The translations under genes were made by a program, and so were the position numbers. Below are positions 1 through 7,100 of a stretch of DNA of 8,542 nt, one piece after another. The notes under the pieces were generated by a model. The model made no database searches. It saw nothing but the letters and a program-made list of their open reading frames with translations, and was not told the origin of the DNA. The first letter of the stretch is position 1, and each line of letters opens with the position of its first letter. The stretch comes from Planctomycetaceae bacterium (GTDB lineage: Bacteria > Planctomycetota > Planctomycetia > Pirellulales > Pirellulaceae), in NCBI GenBank assembly GCA_003455945.1, contig DMPQ01000210.1, forward strand, positions 13,779 to 22,320, read 5' to 3'.

Positions 1-70
1 CCGCCGCGTCGGTCGTGAAGCCGAAGAGATCGAGAGACGGTCCCGATCGAGCACCCCGTCGCGATGGCGA

Positions 71-76
71 GAGAGG
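71..76 (+). promoter_or_regulatory. Ribosome binding site for the tssL-like gene
   Basis: The purine-rich GAGAGG lies 8 bases before the ATG at 85 and lies inside the alternative reading that would start at 64. It supports 85 as the translation start. The match to the Shine-Dalgarno consensus is partial. Confidence 0.5.
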
Positions 77-84
77 AACGAGTC

Positions 85-783
85 ATGTCGAGCGAAATCC
101 GGGACGAAGTGATTCCCTTTCTGAAGGAGACGCTCGAGACGCTCGACGAAGTCGAGGGGGCTCAGGGGCTGGTGACTCCGGCCGAACTCAATCAGCGTTT
201 CGTCCGCTCGCTCGAACGGCTCGAACGCCGACTCGGTCATCTCGATGTCTGGGACTCGGTCCGCTACGCCCTGGTCAGCTGGGTCGACAGTTCCGTCAAG
301 GACGCTCGCCGCTGGCAGTACCACAAGCTCTGGCAGGACGACCAGACGCTCGAGTATCGGATCTACCGGACGACCGACTGTGCGACGCAGTTCTTCGACG
401 AGTCGTTTCGGATGCGCGATGCGCAGCGGGCCGCGGCGATGGAGGTCTTTCTGATCTGCGGCCTGCTGGGTTTTCGAGGGATCTACGGCACGCAGTTGCG
501 GGACAAGATCCTCGCGTCGCATCCCGGATTCCCTCGATCGTTTCCGACTTGGGCCGAACAGATGGCCGGTCGGATCCGAACGGCTCGGCCGCCCCGTCCG
601 CTGGTCGACCGCCCGGTGCCGGCCGATCCGGCGGTGCCTCTCCGCGGCCGCGAAAGTCTCGGCAACATGGCGATGATCTTCGGGATCGCGGCCAGTCTGG
701 TGCTGGCCCTGGCGGTGCATCGCCTGATCGATCCGCCGGATCGGAGCGAATCGTCGACGCCGACGAGCGCGACGACGAACTGA
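85..783 (+). CDS. tssL: TssL/DotU-family type VI secretion inner-membrane protein
   Basis: Predicted 232-residue TssL (DotU/ImpH-type), which with TssM forms the inner-membrane base of the T6SS envelope complex and contacts the baseplate from the cytoplasm. Seen in the sequence: an all-helical soluble domain at about residues 1-140 with the DotU pattern. This comprises YALVSWVD (61-68), a following W (77) and W (83), the FF pair (103-104) where the family has its G-x-x-FF segment, and ICGLLGFRGIYG (124-135), matching the family's C-x-x-LGF-x-G-Y signature. A Pro/Arg-rich linker (165-190) leads to one membrane segment at about 195-212 and a short polar tail, so no peptidoglycan-binding domain is fused. 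Start: an ATG at 64 is in frame, but the ATG at 85 has a purine-rich GAGAGG 8 bases upstream, and the seven extra residues add nothing recognisable. It is followed after 94 bases by the tssM-like gene, the usual tssL-tssM order. Family assignment is good; it is divergent from proteobacterial DotU. Confidence 0.85.
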   Translation: MSSEIRDEVIPFLKETLETLDEVEGAQGLVTPAELNQRFVRSLERLERRLGHLDVWDSVRYALVSWVDSSVKDARRWQYHKLWQDDQTLEYRIYRTTDCATQFFDESFRMRDAQRAAAMEVFLICGLLGFRGIYGTQLRDKILASHPGFPRSFPTWAEQMAGRIRTARPPRPLVDRPVPADPAVPLRGRESLGNMAMIFGIAASLVLALAVHRLIDPPDRSESSTPTSATTN

Positions 784-877
784 CTCTCCGGCGACTCGAC
801 CGTCCCCTTGTTCGCGACCGCCGATTCCGACCGTTCATCCTCTTCCGCTTCGCGGCGCAACCCGACGAGACCCGGTC
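784..877. other. Intergenic gap between the tssL- and tssM-like genes
   Basis: A 94-base gap with no hairpin followed by T's, no promoter-like hexamers and no repeat that I can see. The only feature is a weak purine stretch (GACGAGA, 864-870) 7 bases before the ATG at 878. It reads as an untranslated spacer in an operon. Confidence 0.5.
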
Positions 878-2626
878 ATGGCCTTCCTGTCGAGCGTGCT
901 GAACCTCGTCCTGTCTCCTCTGCGATTGCTGCTGACCTATCTCGTCAAGCTCACGCCCGGACTGACGCGACTGGCGAATCTCTCGCCGGCGATGCGCGCC
1001 GCCCTCCTGACGCTGCTCTTCCTGACGAGCGTCATCGGCATCTCGTGTCTGCTCTTCTGGTGGGACGCGAATCGGAACGCCAGCGGCTGGGGCCCCTGGC
1101 TCGCGCAACTCAAGTTCGCGATTCCGATCGCGTTGGCGATCGTCGTCAGCGTCTATCTGTTCGTTCGCTGGTGGATGACCGACATCGGAACCCTGTATCC
1201 GTCGATCGATCGCGCCTGGAAACAGGGGCTCTCGATGCTCGCTTCGGAGGGCTATTCGATCGACGAGGTCCCGTTGTTCCTGGTCATCGGCGACACCTCG
1301 CGCGAGACCGCTTCCCAGTCGATGAACTGGGCGCGTGTCGGTGCCGAGCGACAGTCGCTCGGCGAAGCAGGGGGCGAGCCGACGCTGCACTGGTATCTGA
1401 CCGACAGCGGACTCTTCCTGTTCCTATCGGGCATCTCGTGCGTCTCGCGGATGCATGACGAGGCGCGCGAGAACGGCGGCGGAGCCGGTGAGGGGCGAGG
1501 GGCCGGGGGCGATCGATACACGGGGACCCGCGTCGCATCGCTGCGAGGGGAGCGAAAAGGGCACGAGGGGAGCGGAGCGGCACCGCTCCCGGGGCGTCGT
1601 CGCGGCGGAGAGGGACCGGTCGGCGGCGGAACCGCTCAGTTCACGCCCGAACGAGGCAAGGGGACCTTTGCGCGACGGCCGCGAACGCATGCCGCCGGAG
1701 CGCGAGTCACCGCCGCCTTCGTGCCGGGCGAAGAGACCGCTCCGTACGAACCGGTCGAGATCCCCGGCCGCGACGCTTCCCCGCCCGTCTCGACGCAGGA
1801 CCGTCGCCTGATCGCCGTCGATGCGTCGCTGTATGCCGAAGGCGAAGAGACGCTTCGTTACGTTGCGCGACTGATCCGCAGCTCGCGCCGTCCGTATGTC
1901 GGCGTCAACGGTCTGCTCGTCGCCGCTCGATTCGACCTGATCGACGCTCATCCCGAAGACATGACTCAGGGGATCCGTCGCGACCTGAGCCTGCTGGAAG
2001 AGACCTGCGGAGTTCGAGCCGTCACGACCGTTGCCGTGTCGGGCATGGACCGGGTCGAGGGATTCGACGAGTTCGTCGCCTGCTACGGCGAGCAGGGTGC
2101 GGCCGAGGATCGGATCGGCAAGGGGCACTCGGAATGGACCGAACCGACTCCCGACAACCTGACTCATGTCGCGCATCTGGCCTGCGACGGACTCGAAGAG
2201 GTGATCTGGGAGACGGCGATCCGCCAGGATGCCGACGCGACTCGCGAGGGGAGCCGCGTTCATGAGGTGCGTCGGATGATGCGACTCTGGCTGAGACTGC
2301 GGAGCGGCTTCGCCGATCGACTCGCCGCATTCCTGGCGGGCGGACTCGCCGTTCCCGATCGCCGCGGTGCGTTTCCGATCCTGTTCGCGGGCTGCTACTT
2401 CATCGGGACCGGGCTTCGGCCCGCGTTCGTCGAGAACGTGATGCGACGCCGTGTCGTCGAACTGCAGGACAAGATCGCCTGGTCCGAGCGAGCGCTGCGT
2501 CGCGATCAGCGAGATCAGTTGGTCGCCAATCTCCTGCTGCTGGCCGCCGTGGCGCTCGTCGCCCTTTTCGTCGCCGAGTTGTGGCGAGGCGATCTCTTCG
2601 CGAGACTGCTCGATCTGGTCGGCTGA
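878..2626 (+). CDS. tssM: TssM/IcmF-family T6SS protein lacking the periplasmic domain
   Basis: Predicted 582-residue TssM (IcmF/ImcF) homologue, the inner-membrane partner of TssL. Residues 41-61 and 81-98 are two membrane segments. RWWMTDIG (97-104) and VPLFLVIG (131-138) follow, matching the family's basic segment and LPWYLVIG strand. The P-loop position reads GDTSRETAS (138-146) with no Lys, so nucleotide binding is doubtful. HWYLTDSGLFLFLSG (171-185) matches the family's W-W-F-T-D and G3 region without DTAG. RRPYVGVNGLLV (337-348) and VSGMDRVEGFDEFV (387-400) match the R-R-P-x-N-G and T-K-x-D-x-x-x-GF-x-x-F segments. FAGCYFIGTG (503-512) sits where TssM has RGVYFTSG. A third membrane segment is at 549-568, and the protein ends 14 residues later. 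Classical TssM proteins are about 1,100-1,200 residues with a large periplasmic C-terminus, which is absent here. Residues 199-275 are a Gly/Arg-rich insert. The ATG at 878 has only a weak purine stretch upstream. Family call is firm; activity is uncertain. Confidence 0.85.
   Translation: MAFLSSVLNLVLSPLRLLLTYLVKLTPGLTRLANLSPAMRAALLTLLFLTSVIGISCLLFWWDANRNASGWGPWLAQLKFAIPIALAIVVSVYLFVRWWMTDIGTLYPSIDRAWKQGLSMLASEGYSIDEVPLFLVIGDTSRETASQSMNWARVGAERQSLGEAGGEPTLHWYLTDSGLFLFLSGISCVSRMHDEARENGGGAGEGRGAGGDRYTGTRVASLRGERKGHEGSGAAPLPGRRRGGEGPVGGGTAQFTPERGKGTFARRPRTHAAGARVTAAFVPGEETAPYEPVEIPGRDASPPVSTQDRRLIAVDASLYAEGEETLRYVARLIRSSRRPYVGVNGLLVAARFDLIDAHPEDMTQGIRRDLSLLEETCGVRAVTTVAVSGMDRVEGFDEFVACYGEQGAAEDRIGKGHSEWTEPTPDNLTHVAHLACDGLEEVIWETAIRQDADATREGSRVHEVRRMMRLWLRLRSGFADRLAAFLAGGLAVPDRRGAFPILFAGCYFIGTGLRPAFVENVMRRRVVELQDKIAWSERALRRDQRDQLVANLLLLAAVALVALFVAELWRGDLFARLLDLVG
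1472..1702 (+). repeat. G-rich, repeat-bearing in-frame insertion inside the tssM-like gene
   Basis: This stretch differs in composition from everything around it: the + strand is strongly G-rich and encodes a Gly/Arg/Glu-rich run (residues 199-275) with no recognisable fold. It contains the 7-mer GAGGGGC twice in tandem (1490-1503), an 11-base direct repeat CGAGGGGAGCG at 1544-1554 and 1564-1574, and an 8-base inverted repeat at 1568-1590. It falls between the G3-like and G4-like parts of the GTPase-like domain. The reading frame continues through it, and recognisable TssM sequence resumes on the far side by residue 311 or so. The best reading is a repeat-derived sequence absorbed in frame and tolerated as a flexible loop. 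A native disordered loop with skewed codons is the alternative. The boundaries are approximate. Confidence 0.55.
1568..1590. repeat. 8-bp inverted repeat (potential hairpin) in the G-rich insertion
   Basis: GGGAGCGG at 1568-1575 is the exact reverse complement of CCGCTCCC at 1583-1590, with a 7-base loop AGCGGCA. An alternative inner pairing uses GGAGCGG at 1574-1580 with CCGCTCC at 1583-1589. It lies inside a coding frame and is not followed by a T-run, so it is not a terminator. Its place among G-rich direct repeats suggests part of a dispersed palindromic element. Confidence 0.5.
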
Positions 2627-2691
2627 TCGCTCCGCCCCCTCGGGATGGCTCACGCCCGATCGTTCGAGCTCGACTCCTCCGGAACCTGCCG

Positions 2692-4092
2692 ATGAGATAT
2701 CTCCTGACCAAAGTCGCCGGACCGGGAGCGCTCGTGCCGACCACGTTCGAGTTGCACAGCGGCGAACAGGCACTGCTGGGGAACGGCGATACGAATCCGT
2801 CTTGCGATCTCAAGATCCACGGCGATCGCACCGTCTCGCGCAGCCACGTCGTCGCGGTGGCCCGTGCGGAGCGTCTGGAGCTTTCGGATCCGGGGAGCTT
2901 CAACGGGACCTGGATCGGCGATCGTCGGATCACCGAAGGGACGCTGCGCGACGGAGAGACGTTTCGCGTCGGAGCGACCGAGCTGAAGTTCATCATCGAA
3001 CGTCCTGCTCCGGCGCCGCGCCCGATCGCACCGCTGCCGCGCCGCGTCGAGGAAGGCTTCGAAGCCGAGCCTTCCCGGCGTCCGAAGTCGCCGGCGGCGA
3101 ACGCGACCTTCTTTCCGTTCGCTCCGGACGAACGCCGACCGATGCCGCCGATTCTTCCGGACCCGATCGCTCCGCCCCCGCAGCATCCGATCGACACCGA
3201 AAGCTCGGGGTTCTTTCCGCCGAGTCTCGACGGGCCTCGCGGGTTCGAGTCGCCTCGGCGGCGCGAGCCGGTACCGAACAACTCGCCGTCGCCGCCACCG
3301 CCGATCGAGGATGACTTTCCGCCGGCGCTCGCCGCGATTCCGACGCGAGCCTCAGCGACGAATCGCGACGCTCGTCCCCGAGAGACCGACGTACCGCCCC
3401 GCGAGGTCGACACGACGGAGTTCGTTCCGTCGGTTGCTTCGTCGACACCGGGGCGAGCTGGGGAACGATGCTGGCAGGTCGCCGATCGATGCCGACAGGC
3501 GAACGGTCTGCATCGCTACGACGGCGTCTTCGATGTCGATGACGACGATTCGCCTCGTCCCAGCACGCTGCTTGCCGATCTCTTTCCCGACAGCGCCTGC
3601 ATCGCGATCGTCCATCTCGGCAAGATCGGTCTCCAGGCGATGGCGGTTCCGAACGACGATCTGCCTCCGTCGCCGTTCCTCGACTGCCCGCCTCTGTTCG
3701 ACTGGATCGGTGACGCCGAGACGGCGCGAAGCTACGGCCCGATCCTCTGCGATCGCAAGGTGCTGAACGAGATCCTCCCCTGGATCGATTCGGGCTGGGG
3801 ACAGGACGGCCTGATGCTGTTCGAGGTGACTTCGGTCGAGGAAGCGTTCGCCCATCTGCGGAAGCTTCTGCATGATCCGCCGATCCGCAAGCGGAACGCC
3901 GGTCTCTTCGGCTACTGCTGGCCGAGCGTTCTGACTCCGTTTCTGACGGAACAGACCGAAGAGGTCGTCGATCGGATCTTCGGGTCGCCGATCCGGTCGG
4001 TCCTGATGGAACTCCCCGACCTGCCGACCGGTTGGCAGATCTACTCGCGTCGCGCGCTGCCGCCGCTCGGCACTCCCGCGACCGTCGGCTGA
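2692..4092 (+). CDS. FHA domain protein with C-terminal DUF4123-like (T6SS effector adaptor) domain
   Basis: Predicted 466-residue soluble protein with two recognisable ends. Residues 1-105 are an FHA domain, a phosphothreonine-peptide binder, with the conserved TVSRSH (47-52, the S-R-x-H motif), GSFNGTWI (68-75, the N-G-T motif) and closing strands FRVGATELKF. FHA proteins are common T6SS parts that respond to the PpkA/PppA kinase-phosphatase pair. Residues 106-255 are a Pro/Arg-rich, probably disordered linker. Residues about 300-440 resemble DUF4123 (Tap-1/TEC), adaptors that load effectors onto VgrG: an opening hydrophobic strand (302-314), YGPIL (348-352), GWGQDGLMLFEVTSVEEAFAHLRKLL split over 368-393, GLFGYCWPSVLTPFL (404-418), and IFGSPIRSVLMEL (429-441), the family's F-F-G-P segment. 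Start: a GTG at 2581 would overlap the previous gene, and its extra 37 residues are not part of the FHA fold, so the ATG at 2692 is used. The FHA call is firm. DUF4123 was recognised by pattern only. Confidence 0.82.
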   Translation: MRYLLTKVAGPGALVPTTFELHSGEQALLGNGDTNPSCDLKIHGDRTVSRSHVVAVARAERLELSDPGSFNGTWIGDRRITEGTLRDGETFRVGATELKFIIERPAPAPRPIAPLPRRVEEGFEAEPSRRPKSPAANATFFPFAPDERRPMPPILPDPIAPPPQHPIDTESSGFFPPSLDGPRGFESPRRREPVPNNSPSPPPPIEDDFPPALAAIPTRASATNRDARPRETDVPPREVDTTEFVPSVASSTPGRAGERCWQVADRCRQANGLHRYDGVFDVDDDDSPRPSTLLADLFPDSACIAIVHLGKIGLQAMAVPNDDLPPSPFLDCPPLFDWIGDAETARSYGPILCDRKVLNEILPWIDSGWGQDGLMLFEVTSVEEAFAHLRKLLHDPPIRKRNAGLFGYCWPSVLTPFLTEQTEEVVDRIFGSPIRSVLMELPDLPTGWQIYSRRALPPLGTPATVG

Positions 4093-4120
4093 GGCGTTCA
4101 GCGACGCGACCGTAGCGTTC

Positions 4121-4125
4121 AGGAG
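4121..4125 (+). promoter_or_regulatory. Ribosome binding site of the giant membrane protein gene
   Basis: AGGAG ends 8 bases before the ATG at 4134, the clearest Shine-Dalgarno match in the window. A TAG at 4113-4115 in the same frame rules out a longer N-terminus, so the start at 4134 is well fixed. Confidence 0.7.
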
Positions 4126-4133
4126 CTCGTACG

Positions 4134-7100
4134 ATGACCGCCGGATCGCAGCGATTCGCCTGGCAGGGAAAGAAGCCGGCCGGGCCGACCAATGCCGAGC
4201 GGTTCGGCGCCCTCGTACTCTTCGGTCTGCTGATCGTCGGATTGGCGGTCGTCTTCGGCTGGCGGATGCTCCTTCCTCCCGCCCCTCCGCGCTCGATCGC
4301 CGTCGTCTGGTTCTTCGGTTCCGACGATCTCACGGTTCCCGCGCTCCCGCGACGAGCCCGCGACCGCGAACGGCTGATCGAGGTCTTCCGCGAGCGAGTC
4401 GATCCGTCCGCGACCGCCGACGACTCGGGAAAGGAATCGTTCGAGCGACGCGTTCTCGACCCGTCGCTGCGGCCCGAGGACGGACTGATCGTCTACCTGT
4501 CGGGACAGGGAACCGTCGTCGACGATCGCCCGATGCTGGTCGGCGACGGTTTCGATCCGTTCGGCGGCGAGCGGGGCCGAGCCTCGGGGCGACTCGATCT
4601 GGTCGAGCTGCTCGGAACCGTCGCCCGATCGTCCGCCGGAACCAAGTTCGTTCTCATCGACGCGGGGGATCGGTTGGCTGATCCGGCGTTCTGGCCTCCG
4701 GCCCCCGACTCGCTCGATCGGATCGGGCGTGCCGACTTCGCGCCTCGATTGATGGCGAGCGTCGATGCCATCGGCGATCCGACGCTGACCGTCGTCGTCT
4801 CGCATGACGTCGATCAGCTCGCTCGATTCGATCCGACCGGCGGTTCGCTCTTCGCCCAGGCGATCGAGACGACGTTGCTCCCGTCGGACGATCCTGATGC
4901 GGCCGGCGGCGTCGCTATCGATTCGCGACACCTCGCCGAACGGATCGCGTCGATGACCGCGGCTCGGCTCCCCGAAACGCGATCGCAGCGTCCGGTCTCG
5001 AATGCGGCTCGGGCGACGGCCGGCGAGCTACCGCTGATCCCTCGCCGTCCTCCGTCAGCAAGCGATGCCGCAATGGCCGGCGACTCTCCGGCGCCGGCCG
5101 CTGCCGATCCGGCCGCTCCTCCTGCCGCGGCACTCGATCGCGTCGCCTTGGCCGGCCAGGTGAACGAGCGATTGCTGCAACTCGGTGTCGCGAGCGAGCC
5201 GCTCGGTCTGGTCGACGAGATCGATCGACTGCGGATCACGGCCGAGAGTCGCAGCGGAGCGTTCGTTTCGCCGATCGACTATGCGCCGCACTGGTGGCGG
5301 GTCTGGAACGTCGATCGCCGCCGCGCGTTCGGCGAACAGCCCGATGCGCGGCGACTGAATCGGGTCGCCCAGACGCTGCGCGATCTTGCGTCAGGGGCCG
5401 GCGATGACGCGGCATCATCCGCCTCGATCGGTACCGAATACCCGTGGGAGCGCGAGGTGCTGACGCGTCGCGGTTCGCGGCAGAGCGAACTGGAGCGTTT
5501 CGTGGCGCGACCGACGACTCGCCCGCTCGAGCGGCGTTCGATCGAAGCGCTCGCGGCGATCGACGACCTCCGCTACCGCGCTCGCGATCATGTCGAACTG
5601 ACCGATCGACTCGACGAGCGGTTGCCGATCACGTTTCGCGGCGCACTGGACGATCTGCTCGGCAAACTGGCCGACGCGCCGCGTTGGGATTCGGCCGAGC
5701 GAACGAGCGTCGAGGCGATCGAGGCGCAGCGCGACGAGCTCCTGCGACTCGAATCGACCTGGCGGGACGAGCTGATCGCCTGGTCGGTCGCGATCGGTCG
5801 CAAGAGCGCCGAACTTCCCGATCGTTGGCGCATCGCACGGGACGAAGTCGCACTGATCCTTTCGGCGGCGCCGCAGGTCGTTTCCCTCCCCGCCGAGATG
5901 ACGCTTCCCGCGGGAAGAATCGACCGAGTCGACCTTTTGGCTCGGCTGTTCGGACTGCCGGTCGCGGACCCGGCGGCAGGGGTCCCGGGGGACGCGGAGC
6001 TGGCCGAAGGTTATTCGTTCGAACGCGTTCATGACTCGCTGCGGCTGGCGTCGGATGCGGGAATCTGCGGTCGCGTCGATGCGTACGATCTGGCCCTTCC
6101 GGCCCTCGAGCCGCGAGCCTGGACGCATTTCATGGATGTTCCTCGCGACGCCGAGGATTCGTGGCTCGCTCGCCTGTCGCGGCCGATCCCTCAGGCGAAG
6201 ATCGACGCGCGGCTGGTCCTGGTCGACGAAGGTCGTCCGTTCGTCGGCACGCCGATCGTGTTGCCGGTCGAGCCGTACCCGATGTGGGAATCGGAGTTCG
6301 TCGTGCAGCTCGACGGACGGGATCGCGGCTCGGCGATGTTGTCGGTCACTCGATTTCCGACCGAACAGGCGCGCGGCGAATGGAGTCAGGACGATGGAGC
6401 GACGTGGCGCTCGCTTCCTCTTCCCGGTGTTCCCGAGCGGATCGAACTGGTCCGCGGAACGAACCGGTTTCGACTTCGCGGCCGGGCTCTGATCTACCGC
6501 GATGCTCCCGAGGGGGCGACGTTCGACCCGGCGTTGGAACTGCGGATCGAGCCGCGAATCGACGACGCCGGAGAACTGTCTCCGTTGACTCTCACAGCGC
6601 GAGCAGCGCTCCCGGAACGTCCGATCGTCGGCTGGAGTCTGGCCGATCCCGATCTTGCACGAGCCTTCGCAGCGAGTCCCGACCTGTCGGTCCCGTCGAG
6701 CGTCGATCAGACCGCACCCCGGCGGATCGTCGAAGTCCGGACCGAACTCGGGTTGCTCCCCGAGGTGCCGTCGACGCTGCAGGGCAACTGGACTCGATCG
6801 TTCGCCGACGGCCTGACGCTGGAGCTCTTTGCCCTTTCGCCCCCGACCGTCGCCGATGCGAACCGGATCGCCTGGGGGCGGCATGATGCGGGGGACGCAG
6901 CGACCGCCGAGATGTTCGAGACGTGGCGACGTTGGATGTTGAGCGATCGGTCCGGACCGCGACCGCGCGGGTTGGTCGGCGTCGCGCGGGCGACGGCCGC
7001 TCCAGGGGCCCCGGGTGACTTGCTCGCGCCGGTCTGGCAGCCGTTCGATGCGGCGCCGACTCCTGCCGCTCCACCCGATCCGAATGCGGCTCCCGCTCCG

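Noticed and set aside
1..18. Possible 3' end of an upstream gene (TGA at 16-18), perhaps tssK
   Set aside because: Only five codons precede the stop and other frames are also open here, so neither the frame nor the identity can be supported.
15..902. Plus-strand open frame of 295 codons overlapping the tssL-like gene in another frame
   Set aside because: Low-complexity Arg/Ser/Gly composition with no recognisable motif. The frame at 85-783 carries the DotU signature and a membrane segment.
2581..2691. GTG at 2581 as the start of the FHA protein
   Set aside because: It would overlap the end of the tssM-like gene by 46 bases and add 37 Arg/Pro-rich residues before the FHA fold. The ATG at 2692 begins directly at the first strand.
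1424..2773. Long minus-strand open frame of about 450 codons opposite the tssM-like gene
   Set aside because: It is the antisense shadow of a real gene in high-GC DNA. Its translation is rich in Arg, Ser and Gly with no fold or membrane pattern, while the + strand frame matches TssM throughout.
3580..4030. TagF (ImpM) domain at the C-terminus of the FHA protein
   Set aside because: TagF was considered because it accompanies FHA proteins in T6SS regulation, but the order of segments (Y-G-P, a Ser/Thr-Val-Glu-Glu helix ending in H-L-R-K-L-L, then F-x-G-P) fits DUF4123 better.
4094..4122. Direct repeat GCGTTCAG at 4094-4101 and 4115-4122 in the gap before the giant gene
   Set aside because: Only 8 bases, two copies, with no palindrome or spacing typical of an operator. 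It overlaps the ribosome site by chance.
4494..4679. Active caspase-type protease
   Set aside because: The fold pattern is present but both catalytic residues are replaced (Gln for His, Gly for Cys), so enzymatic activity is not claimed.
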